DNA from: Solicoccozyma terricola
Taxonomy: Eukaryota; Basidiomycota; Tremellomycetes; Filobasidiales; Piskurozymaceae
DNA: 64,000 nt
Direction of reading: 5' to 3'
NCBI GenBank assembly: GCA_001600875.1
Contig: BCLD01000003.1
Span: forward strand, 960,408 to 1,024,407
Both the position numbers and the translations under genes were made by a program. Shown here one piece after another: positions 11,715 to 22,721 of this stretch. Numbering within the stretch: position 1 is the stretch's first letter; the number at the start of each line of letters is the position of its first letter. A model generated the notes under the pieces. That model ran no database searches, had not been told where the DNA came from, and saw only the letters and a program-made list of their open reading frames with translations.

Positions 11715-12018
11715 CCAACATTATTTTTGGTCTTTTCCTGCCTCACGTTTTTTTTTTTCTAAGCGCACGCGCCAAAGCCGTCGGAAAGGCAGCTCACTTT
11801 CGCTTCTTGGTCCATCATCCCATGGTTTGCGGATCGCTTCGCGAACGGTCGTCGAGATCGCATATGGCAGACACGGCAGATCTTGGAAGAGCGCATCTAT
11901 GACAGCGATCTGCGGCACGAATGAGTCTCTTCCCATCCGATTGTTCTGATCGTAGAAATGTGATTGCATGGCGCAGCTACTCCTACAACAATGGTCACAA
12001 CCGCGGCCGCTACCTCGC
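11715..12018. other. Intergenic between the tRNA and the PRP22 3' end
   Basis: A T run at 11750-11759 about 35 nt after the tRNA could serve as a polymerase III terminator. The rest is presumably the 3' UTR of PRP22. No additional gene is visible. Confidence 0.4.
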
Positions 12019-15000
12019 TCATCCGAAAGTCTGCGATGACCTCGTTGCCCTCTTGAGCTTGCTGAGACGCCACTCGTCTGGCTTTTCGTACTTGTTGAAC
12101 AGCGGTTCGATACGTTCCTGCTTCTTTCGCTTACTGATCTTGTTAGCGTCGGCGACCTTGAAGAAGGTACTGTGGGTCACAACGTTTCAGCGCAATGTTC
12201 ATCGTGAAATATTCGTGACTCAGACTCACGGCGCCACCTGTGATAACCACTTGGGCTCTATCGCGGTGATATTGTGCATATACTCCTTCGTCGTCAAAAT
12301 GAGCTCATGGTAGATACACCACTCCGGTGCACGATTGAAGAGCGCCGAACTGGGATGGAGGTAAACTGGAGTTCCCTCGACTAGAGTCTTGTATCCTTCC
12401 GTAGGGTCCTTCTTCGCTGCATTACGGAAAAATCCGGAGCAAATAGCCATCCTGACACGGTTGTGGTTGTTACCACACGAGATGATGTCGTGCTTGTACC
12501 TGTCCATGATACCAAGAAGTTGTTTACGGACATCTTGAGCTCGGCGCATACTCCGGCCTTGAATGTAATTCTGTCAAAGTGTTGTTGAGCACGAATCCCC
12601 AATCCCGCAGTCCCCTTACGTCACAGAGACACTCACTTCAAAGCACCAAGGACTGGAGAACTTGCTCCCCTTCCACCCATTGTACACCGCCAGCAACGTA
12701 AGCAAATCACCCTCGGGCTGGTGGAATTTCGCCTTCTTTGCATCGGCCTGCGCTTGCTTCTCCTTTGGCCGGTAGAACACTTGACCGCCGGATTGCAACA
12801 TGGCGACAATGCTCAGTGCCTCCTCGGAGCAACCATAGTCGACCGACATGATGAGCATCTTTGAAAGTGCCGGATCCAATGGGAAATCGGCCATTTTTCG
12901 TCCCAGTCGAGTGAGTAGGCCTTCGTCATCCAACGCAGCCAACGCATAGAGCTGCTCTAATGCGGTGAGAAGGGTGGGCGCAGGTGGAGGGTCCATGAAA
13001 TCAAAGTGGATGAGATCGTTGATACCCATCGCTTTGAGCGTGAGAATAGTCGAGGACAAATTCTGCCTTTGAATCTCTGGAATTGGACTCGGAAGCATCT
13101 CGTTTCGGAATGCCACCTCGGTGTAGAGACGATAGCATTTGCCAGGACCAGTTCTACCAGCACGCCCAGCACGCTGTTTGGCTTGCGCTTGGGAGATTGG
13201 CTTTGTGTAAAGACGAGAGAAGGGATCAGCACAAAAGACAAGGCTAGGCGCTTTCCAATCTCGGACTTACCACCACGATCAACGAGTCCATACCCAATTT
13301 CGGATCATACGCATTTTGTTTCGAGAAGCCAGGATCGATAACGTAGTAGACTCCGTCGATGGTGACACTGGTCTCGGCGATGTTTGTCGCGATTACGCAC
13401 TTTCGGGTTCCTGGTGGCGCGGGATCGAAGATCCTTGACTGCATTTCTGAAGGCAGCGCAGAGTAGATGGGCAGAATAAGGAGCTCCGGTACCTGCGGAC
13501 CAAGCGCCTTCATTCGCTCGTAAAGGATCTCGCAGGCTGTATCGATTTCCTCCTGACCCGTCAAGAACAGTAGGATATCTCCCTGCGGCTCTGACAAATG
13601 AATCTGCATGATCGTAATGAGTGAAGCATCCAGGTAATCGGCTTCCGGTTCCTTGGTGTAAAGAATCTCGACGGGGAAAGTTCGACCAGGAATGGTGAAA
13701 ATAGGACAGGAATAGAAGTAGTTGGCAAATTTGTCGGCGTCGAGGGTGGCGGAAGTGACAATGATCTTGAGGTCTGGTCGGCGCTTGACAGTTTCTGGAA
13801 GCGGCGCGTGAGGATCCAGGGGACTGGGGGTGTGACAAGAGCGCAACTCACTTTTAAGCAACCCGAACAGCACATCAGTGGCAATGGTCCTCTCGTGTGC
13901 CTCGTCGAGCATAATAACCGAGTATTGCGACATGTCCGGGTCGATCAAGCACTCTCGTTGCAACATACCGTCAGTCTGGAGATGATGTGGATCAGATTTT
14001 CGTGTGGATTCGCAGAGATGAAAGAAGGACCTCACCATGTATTTTATTTTGGTTTCCGGACCGGTGCAATCTTCGAAACGAATCGTATAGCCGACTTCAC
14101 TACCAATGCGACATCCTACTTCCTCAGCAACACGCTGTAATTGGAGCAGGGCCCGTCAGCTAGCCGCTCTGAAGGGTCGACCATCTTTTCATGCAACACA
14201 CTTTAGCAACAGAAACTGCAGCAACACGACGTGGCTGAGTGCACCCAATCTTGCCGCGGTCTGCATAACCTGCCTCCGCGAGATACTGGGTCATCTGCGT
14301 CGTTTTCCCCGATCCAGTATCACCGACGACGATCAGGATTTGGTTCTGTAGAGATGTATAGTCAGCTACGATGCAGACTCAGGTAGTTTTACGTCGTCGC
14401 ATACGCACATCCGCGATAGCCTGCAGCAACTGCTCGCGCAGCTTGTAAATAGGTAGACTCTTCCTCTGGTCTTGTATAGTCAAGCTCGTGATTTTTCCGT
14501 AAGTGACTGCCTTGTTGGCCTCCTTCCATTGCGGGAGTACAGCAGCTTTGGCACCTGGTTGTTATTGAGGAGGATACGTTGTTACTACTTATCATCATGT
14601 CTTGCCCAGCTTACTACGCACCCATCAAATTTCCCCTCAAATCTTGTGCAAACACCTTCTCCCCTTGCTGAGCCATGGGATCGAGCCAAGGCTGACTAAA
14701 ATCTCTGGCTTCCGAATCTGCTTCGTCATTGGCCTCCTGCTGCCTCAGTTCTCGACGCTCCTTTGCATAAGACGCTCCAGCGAGCGCAGCGCGGTTCAGA
14801 GATCCATCAGGTGCTTTCACGATTTTAACGGGTGACATGTCAAGTGTGACCTTGGTCTGACCAGAAAGGAAGGCTCTGGAAGGGGAGGTTGAGCTGTCAG
14901 TCTCGTGGCATGAATCGAATTCAAGGAAGTTGCACGTACGGCTCGGCCTCGTTAACCTCGATATCAAGTTCCTCCTCTGCTTCAGCATTCATCGATGGCG

Positions 15001-16490
15001 TGCTAAAATCCTCATCTATGTCGGGATACTGTAAGAGTTCGACATCAGACATGTAATTCATAACCTCACGTTCACTTTCGCTATGCACTCACCTCCGAAG
15101 CATCGACAGCACCAGAAGCTATTAGTTGCTTGATTTCCCATCTTTCAGGCGATGATACTAAGGGCAAGATATAAGGACTTGGGCTAATTGACAGCACACA
15201 ACGCTCACTTACGTCTTTGTGCAGAACCCTTCTTCTCGTCCACATACAGTGGTGCGGCATTGGAACCACTCGCTGCCGCTGGTCTTGCTGCTCGTCGGCG
15301 TTCCTCTTCTGCGAGCTCTTCTTCCGATTTTACGTATAAATGAGGACTGAAATGAATGGCCATCAGTCACCGTGTTACTGCGATAGTCGACACCAACTTC
15401 TCACTCACGTCAAATCCGCACCAGTTGCCTGGTCTACATCCTTCATCGACAACTGGAGACGATTACCAGCAATAGACATGACCTTGACTTTGACGTTCTG
15501 GCCACGGCTGAGAAGGTCTGCGGGGTTGGTTACTCGGCCGTTGGAAATGGATGATACGTGGACCATACCTGTGTTGAAGGTGTCAGCGAGGACTCGAAAA
15601 GCGGATTGGAACTCGGCTCGACGTACCCTCGGCGCGACCTTGAACACCCTCTAGACTGACGAAAGCTCCAAAGTCCTTCATGCTTGATACTTTTCCACTG
15701 TAGATCTTGTACAACTGCGGTTTGTCATCCAATTGCGGGCGTCCTCTTGCACTTTGATATCCACCTCGATCACCGCCGCCATACCCGTTTGATGGGCCCC
15801 GATTACCATATCCACCGTCGGCCATATGTGGCGGTGGACTTCTACCACGACGTTCACCATACCCATCATCACGTCGTTGCCGCTTGGCTGCAGGCCCATC
15901 CTCACCGCCATCCATGAAATCCGAAGCGCCAGGTCTCGCGTTCTTTTTGGCCGCTACGCCTTCGAGTTCCTTCATCAAGTCATCCACATCTTTTACGATT
16001 GGACCAGCCTTTGCCTCTTCCTCCAGGAATTCGTTCATGGATTTGAGGTGGGTATTTGGGATGGCAAGACCAGGGAACATACGTGCGCGTCTATCGGCTT
16101 CCTCATCCCTCACGCCGTTTTCTGTGGCAGAACCTTTGCCATTCACGATGGCTGCTGCTGCTTTTTTGGCCTTTTTCTTGTACTTTGGATGCATGGCGAG
16201 GATGATACGGTCGAGGTTCTGGATGAACGAGTCGGGAAAGGGAGCACCGACTTCCTTGAGCTTGGACTGGAAGACATCGAATTTTTTGCTCTTGCGATGG
16301 AGCTGAGTATGAGGAAAGGGATTTTCAGTACCCAGTAAGTAGCAACGTATCCGGAAGTCAGGCTTCTCCCACTCACCGCTATCACGAATTCAGCCAGCGT
16401 CTTGTCAGTATTTCCAGTAAAGTTGAAAATCTCCTGGGTGACCTTGTTGACCAGCGAGAGCTCCTCGAGCTTGTACAGTTCGTCCTCCAT
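12019..16490 (-). CDS. PRP22: DEAH-box pre-mRNA splicing helicase Prp22 (DHX8)
   Basis: Fifteen exons: complement(join(12019..12169,12230..12570,12637..13200,13271..13794,13852..13975,14036..14134,14202..14345,14409..14554,14622..14875,14940..15028,15093..15157,15213..15346,15409..15568,15627..16302,16377..16490)), 1194 residues, close to human DHX8. An N-terminal helical region is followed by a Gly/Arg-rich linker, an S1 RNA-binding domain (about 234-310, [20 protein letters not shown]) and the helicase core: Walker A GDTGSGKT (about 554), DEAH (about 651), SAT (about 682), QRAGRAGR (about 852), then the winged-helix/ratchet and OB region ending with WLSQVAPTFFKV. The S1 domain separates Prp22 from Prp2, Prp16 and Prp43. 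The family releases spliced mRNA from the spliceosome in the nucleus. Every exon joins in phase. The gene is divergent from the alpha-MPP gene with 259 bp between start codons. Confidence 0.96.
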
Positions 16491-16749
16491 GCTGGATGGC
16501 GACGCGGGAGTGAGCACCGGTGGACGATGCGATGTGTAGGATGTGCAGGATGCCTGGGCTGCTGCGATGGGTGATGGTGTTGGTGTGGTCGATGCCGGAG
16601 TGGTGGTGGTGGCAAGCAGCCCTCTGCTTTATTTCTCACGCCGGCCATCCCTCGCCGCCGACCAGTTGGAAATGTGGGCAGGGAGCGTCCAGCGTCCACC
16701 GTCGACGTCGACCGCAACCTCGACAACTCCCCAGCCCCACATCATCATC
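16491..16749. promoter_or_regulatory. Shared divergent promoter region of PRP22 and MAS2
   Basis: The 259 bp between the two start codons must carry both promoters and both 5' UTRs. It contains GGTGGTGGTG/GATGGTG-type repeats and (CAT)n just before the MAS2 start. No TATA box is evident. Confidence 0.5.
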
Positions 16750-18955
16750 ATGCATCCCGTTATCCCACCTCGTCTGGCAGCGGCGAGAGCAGTACTGTCC
16801 GTCCCATCGCGGCTCGCAGTCGCTCGGCAACCTCGCTCGTCGCTGGCGTCGCATGCCGTGGCGAGAGTGAGGTCCGCATCGACTTCGGTGAGTGCTGGGC
16901 CAGAGTCAACTCTGATCCAGTGCATACTCAACTCATACCTCTAATCCCACCGCACAGCCCTATTCTCACTCTGTAGATGCTCAGGTCACCATCCTCCCCA
17001 ACAAGGTCCGCGTCACCACCGAATCCACTCCTGGCCACTTTCAAGCACTCGGCGTTTACATCGATGCAGGTAGTAGATTCGAAACGATGAGGAATAATGG
17101 TACAAGTCATCTATTGGATCGAATGGCTTTCAAGGTGGGGCTGGGGCGCTTTTCCATTCTCGTCCTTTCCACCACCCTAACCACATACTGATGCCGGACC
17201 ATCCATACTTCCAGGCCACTTCAGACTTCTCCGCAGAGGAAATGACAACGCTCATCGACTCTCTTGGCTCCAATATTATCTGCTCCTCATCCCGCGAAAC
17301 CATCATGTATCAATCCACCATCTTCCCGGAGAATCTTCCTCTGGCCATGAAGCTCATCGCCTCCACCGTACGCAACTCACTCGTCGACCCGATAGAACTA
17401 GACGCTCAAAAGGAAGCCGCGGCTTATGAGATCCGAGAAATCTGGGCTAAACCAGAACTGATCCTTCCTGAATTAGTGCATCATGTCGCATATCAGGACA
17501 ATACGCTGGGAATGCCATTGTTGTGTCCAGAGGAGCAATTGGACGTGCTGGATCGGGAAACGCTGAGATCCTTTATGAGGGATTGGTATAGGCCTGAGAG
17601 GATGGTGGTGGCGGGTGTTGGAATGGAACACGATCAACTGGTCAGACTTGCAGAAGAACATTTCGGATCGCTGGGATCAACAGAGATCTATCCTAGGGAA
17701 CATGTCAGGGTAGAGGAGATTGAAGAAGACAGTATCAAGTCTACATCTCGATCAACAACGTTTCAACCTTCTCTTCTTCCTACACCGCCACCCACTCCTC
17801 CCACCTCGCCGTCGCTCTCAAAGTCCTTTGCAACGACATCTACTCCATCCGTTCGAGAGCTCGCTTCCGCTCAAGCAAGGTACACAGGTGGTCAGATGAT
17901 GATTCCAAAGGCAGATCAGGAGTTCACTCACGTTTATATCGCGTTCGAGGGCTTGGGGATCCATGATCCTGATATCGTGAGTATATACACAGACTTTTTG
18001 CATATTCCAATTCGGACGAGCTGATCGTGCCGTACTTGTCCGGATTCCAGTATGCATTGGCTACTTTGCAAATGCTGTTAGGTGGCGGTGGCAGTTTCTC
18101 AGCAGGTGAGTGTTGATTAATAGCACCAGGAATCGAAAAAGCGAGCATTGGTCTAAAATACTCGCATTCAAACCCTCAGGTGGTCCTGGCAAGGGCATGT
18201 ACTCTCGACTTTACACCAACGTCCTCAACATCCACCATGCGGTAGATTACTGTGCTAGTTTCCATCATTGTTACGCAGATTCAGGCAAGTCCCTCATCAA
18301 AGTTGCCCCCTTTCCCCCCTCGTTGCTTGTTGTCTAATTGCCATCCAACAGGCCTGTTCGGCATTGCCGCTTCTGTTTCACCGCACTTTACTTCCCGAAT
18401 AACCGATATCATTGCTGCGCAACTCGATCAACTGACTCGACCCATGCGTGGAGGTGTTACCGAGAACGAACTCAAACGAGCCAAGAATCAATTGAAGAGC
18501 AGTTTGGTGATGGCTTTGGAGAGCAGGAGCGTGGAAGTTGAAGGTAAGTGCCTGCGGACCGAGCTATATCCTATCCAAAACAAGCAGCTGATGGAACTGG
18601 CTGGCTCGTGTAGATCTCGGTCGTCAAACCCAAATTCANNGCAAGAAAGTTCCCGTAGAGGAGATGTGCGCGAAGATCGATGCAGTAACATTGAGTGTAA
18701 GTCATCTGTGCTGCGTCAATCAATCATTGACTTCCACTGATCATTCCGCACTTGCAGGATTTGCACCGCACTGCCACTCGTGTTCTGCGACCCGCCGAAT
18801 CCTCGTCACCCCTCAACTACGGTCTCGGCTCTGGTGAACCTACTATTGTTACCCATGGTCACCTGGATGGGCTCGGCGACATCAGGGAAACCCTCCGCCA
18901 GTGGGGATTGGGTGCTGGCGTTTCTAGACCAAAGACGAAGAGCAGAATCTGGTAA
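16750..18955 (+). CDS. MAS2: Mitochondrial processing peptidase alpha subunit
   Basis: join(16750..16887,16958..17134,17215..17976,18051..18105,18180..18284,18352..18543,18614..18696,18758..18955), 569 residues. The Arg/Ala/Ser-rich N-terminus, without acidic residues over the first 40, is a typical mitochondrial presequence. The M16 domain begins at [10 protein letters not shown]. The zinc motif of the beta subunit is replaced by HLLDRMAF, as expected for the non-catalytic alpha subunit. The Gly-rich substrate loop ([19 protein letters not shown], from about residue 369) is intact. With the beta subunit it cleaves import presequences in the matrix. Two assembly N (18639-18640) fall in exon 7 but do not change the frame. 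Intron 5 (18285-18351) starts with GC instead of GT, and the exons on either side join correctly. Confidence 0.95.
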
Positions 18956-19366
18956 GGCGGCTTTACATGGACTGCTTCGTGAAACGCTCGTTCATTGTAA
19001 AATGGTGTGAGAATTGAGTTGGCTTTAAGAGAATAGGAGGCTGTACGTTATATGTATCCATCTAGCATAGTGTCAAGTCGCATCGTCAATGTCATTACTC
19101 CCCCTTATTCTACGGAATTGTCGTCCAACGTCGTGATGATGTTCCGCCATCTTGCTTGCCTCAACCCATCTCGCGCGCGCTTCATCGCATCTGTCCTTCC
19201 AAACGTTTGCCTGCGAGATCTGTTGCGAGGAGAGTGTACCTGGGTCTCAAATGTCCAACTCCTGCTTTCTCTTTACGTCGCGCTTTGGATATTTGAGGAT
19301 AGGAGGATGTAGAGCTTGAATGACATCTGCGCTTCGTCCCCGCCAAGGGAGGGATGATCAATCCTG
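18956..19366. other. Convergent intergenic region
   Basis: Between the 3' ends of MAS2 and the next minus-strand gene. No coding frame looks real. It should contain both polyadenylation regions; no canonical AATAAA was noticed. Confidence 0.4.
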
Positions 19367-20209
19367 TCACCGACCAGTACCAGCAAGTACATCATTGACG
19401 ATTTTCCCAGAGTCTTTCACGTCACGATGCTGATTGAAGACAACAGCCGTAGCTCTCTCGATTTGTTCAGTAAGCTGCTGTAGTGATGTGGTTCGAGATG
19501 CGGAAGGCTCAGAAAGCGGGATCGCACCGATGCCGGTCTTTTGGACAAAGTCGAGGAGGTCGCGCAGGTAGTCCATAACTAGAGAGGGTCGTGGATTGAT
19601 CAATATCCGCACGGCCCAATTGTCAGAAGGTAGCAGCTCACGTTCGGTGTACTTCGCTGTGGACAGCCGGCATTCGGATGTTGATCAGCAGTACTCTTTA
19701 ATAATATATGTGGGAGTCGGTGTTGCTCACATTCAGCGTATAAAGAGTCCTGCGACGGCGAAAATGCATTGTCGCTGCAGACAAGAGACCACGCTCAGTC
19801 GGAGATCCACCGAAGTCATACGAAAGCGGTATCCTCACATCCCAGTCATAGCCTCCTCCACCAGCCTTTCTAATTTTCCTATCCTTTCCCTGGCGATTAC
19901 TTCCAGGTTTCTTTCGAAATCAGCTGGTGTTTGAGGTTGCGACCTTCCCGTTATTCCTGACACCGAGCCTGCCCGAGTGGATGGTCCGCCTGTATAACCT
20001 CCTCTCAGTGGTGTTGGTGTCATGACACCCTGTGATACCGCACGACTTCCAGGGCCGGACGCAACGGCGAGAGGTGGGCGATAGACATGGAGAGGGATCG
20101 AAGGAGACGAGCCGGGTGTCAGTTGAGATTGAGATTGACGGAACGCAGAACCGATTGGCATGGGAGATGGACGACCGTATGGAGATGTGACGGACGCTGG
20201 AGAAGTCAT
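19367..20209 (-). CDS. Small helical protein of unknown function, contains a 15-nt micro-exon
   Basis: complement(join(19367..19578,19642..19656,19731..19774,19839..20209)), 213 residues. The first 95 residues are Pro/Ser/Gly-rich and probably disordered. The C-terminal 115 residues look helical (FERNLEVIARERIGKLERLV; YTELMDYLRDLLDFVQKTG; LTEQIERATAVVFNQHRD), like a subunit of a coiled-coil complex. The model needs a 44-nt and a 15-nt exon; each has proper GT-AG sites and keeps phase, so I believe them. Size and helix pattern would fit a small Mediator or kinetochore subunit, but no diagnostic motif identifies one. The gene is divergent from the AP-2 mu gene (273 bp between starts). Confidence 0.7.
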
Positions 20210-20482
20210 GGTGCAATGCGATGCGATGGCTGTGCGATGGAGAGGTGGTAGCCGACGTTGAGCATGAATATGTCGTAGTTGCTTGAAGATGGAGCAAGCC
20301 CGGGCGATGGACGCCGGGAGGGGAAATGACGATCACGCGCTGCAGCTGCCATTGTCCCGGAGAGAGGTGTCTTCAACATCAACTCGGCTCGTCAATCCAT
20401 CCAAGTGAAGCCGCCAGACCACTTCCCTGGGCCCGTTCGATAGTGTGATCCACACGCCCAGGCAAGAAACAACCAGAACAAG

Positions 20483-22558
20483 ATGATATCGGTGAGCTTC
20501 TGGCGGGATTGCAACGCAGGCAGTTCACACTCAAAACTCACCCCCGCGAGACCCTTTTAGGCCTTCTTCATCTTCAACCAGAAAGGAGAGGTGAGATGGC
20601 TTCGGAGTTCAGGCGACCGAAACAGAGCAATAGTCTTGACGATTTGTTCACACAGGTCCTCATTTCACGACTCTTTAGGACCGATCTCAAGTGCGCAGCT
20701 TCGACTGGAGTCCCAAGCGATTTCCCTTTTGCTAACTTGAATCCCTCCAACTAGACGATCGATATCCGATGTATTTCGCATTCAAGTCATATCCAACCCT
20801 GACATTCGCTCTCCAATCATCACTCTTGGCTCGACCTCATTCTTCCACGTCCGCATCAACAATGTTTATGTCTTGGCTGTTACCAAGTGAGTGTACCCAT
20901 CCCAAGGCCTACGAGTATAGCACCGCTAACGCCATATCATGGGTAACAGGTGCAACGCAAATGCGGCTCTCGTTTTCGAATTCATATATCGCTTCATCTC
21001 CATTTCGAAATCCTACTTTGGCAAAGTCGATGAGGAGGCAGTCAAGAGTAACTTTGTATTGATATATGAATTACTGGATGGTAAGTGATTTGCAATTCAT
21101 AATTGATTCAATACCACCGTTCTGACTTGATTACTTTGGCCAACCATTTTTTTACAGAGATCCTCGACTTTGGGTATCCTCAGAATTCGGAGATCGATAC
21201 ATTGAAGATGTACATCACCACCGAAGGTATCAAGTCGGAAATGGCCGTTGTAAGTACATCGGACGGTTCATTGGAGAGTCTTTTGGTTCAAGACGCTCAT
21301 TGGGTGGGTTTTATCAGCGTGAGGATTCATCTCGTATAACTATTCAAGCGACCGGAGCTACATCATGGCGAAGAGCGGACGTCAAATACCGTAAGAATGA
21401 GGCGTTCGTGGATGTTATTGAAAGCGTTAATCTATTGATGAGCAAGGAGGGTGAGTTTACGAAGGTATACTCGGACCACCTACGGAATCCCCCGTGCTCA
21501 AATCTCCCCTTTGCTTCTAGGTGCCGTACTACGCGCTGACGTAGACGGTCAGATTATGATGCGTGCCTATCTCAGCGGAACGCCGGAGTGCAAATTCGGT
21601 CTTAATGACAAGTTGGTCTTGGAAAAGAAGTGAGTGATGGAACACAGGCCCACCCACTACTTTTCATAGTCTTCTAATTATTCGGGATGTCCCAGAGCCG
21701 ATCGAAGTAAATCAGATAACGCAGTCGAGCTTGATGACTGTCAATTTCATCAATGTGTGAGGTTGGGAAAATTCGATTCTGATCGATCCATCAGCTTCAT
21801 TCCTCCTGATGGAGAATTCGAATTAATGAGGTGGGGCAGGCACAAAACTCTTGCTCTCTAATTTCATCATTGCGAAACGCTCAATTGTCGCCGCCACAGA
21901 TACCGCTCAACCACCAACATCAACCTTCCTTTTAAGCTTCAGACCCATGTAGTCGAACCTACAAAATCCCGTGTGGAGTACACCATTCATTTGCGAGCCA
22001 ACTTTGACTCGAAACTCAACGCCAATAATGTCGTTTTGCGTATACCTACGCCGTTGAATACGACTGGAGCAACATGCAAGGTGCAGATGGGCAAGGCAAA
22101 ATACGTTCCAGCAGAGAATGTCATCGTCTGGAAGTGAGCCATCACGTCCGTTCCGAGAAGCATTCCGTTGAGCTTATACTTGTTCTATCAGAATACCGCG
22201 CATACAAGGAGCTCAGGAGGCGACTTTGACAGCTGAAGCTGACTTGGCAATCACCACACACCGTCAGGCATGGTCTCGTCCACCCATTAATGTCGACTTC
22301 TCCGGTGAGTTCGGAGTCAGCCGCGAATCTTGCGAGGATGTGCTAACTAGAATTACTCCCTTTCAGTCGTCATGTTCACAGCGTCAGGGCTCCTCGTCCG
22401 CTTCTTAAAGGTATTCGAGAAGGGCAATTACCAGTCTGTGAAATGGGTTCGATACATGACAAAAGCAAACGGGACATATCAGATCCGGGTGAGCCAATTT
22501 GGCTTTGGGGATGAAGCTCCTCAAACTGATATTTAAAATTCAATCCATCCAGTTCTGA
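20483..22558 (+). CDS. APM4: AP-2 clathrin adaptor complex mu subunit
   Basis: join(20483..20491,20561..20590,20656..20690,20755..20886,20950..21080,21158..21249,21318..21450,21521..21629,21696..21830,21900..22133,22192..22304,22367..22488,22553..22558): 13 exons, 426 residues, the usual mu2 length. It opens [20 protein letters not shown] (longin-like domain) and continues with [12 protein letters not shown] and [19 protein letters not shown]. The mu homology domain carries [39 protein letters not shown] and [18 protein letters not shown] before TGA. These sequences separate mu2 from the mu1 and mu3 subunits. It binds Yxx-phi cargo signals and phosphoinositides during clathrin endocytosis. 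Exon 1 has only 9 nt and the last exon only 6 nt (Phe plus stop), easily missed by gene finders. Confidence 0.95.
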
Positions 22559-22721
22559 GACTGCCGAGCTCAGGCCATTTTATGAATTTCACGATTCAGT
22601 CTGTTGTTGTAGAGATGGCTTATACCATGATTCGGCAATTTTCCAATGGCGGCTTTGGCTCGACCGTTCAACCCGCCATCTCTTCCTGGAGATCACAGAT
22701 TCACTTGTCGCCTTAGGGTTC

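Noticed and set aside
18639..18640. The NN in MAS2 as evidence of a broken gene
   Set aside because: The reading frame and the conserved residues on both sides are kept if exactly two bases are unknown, so it is only a sequencing ambiguity.
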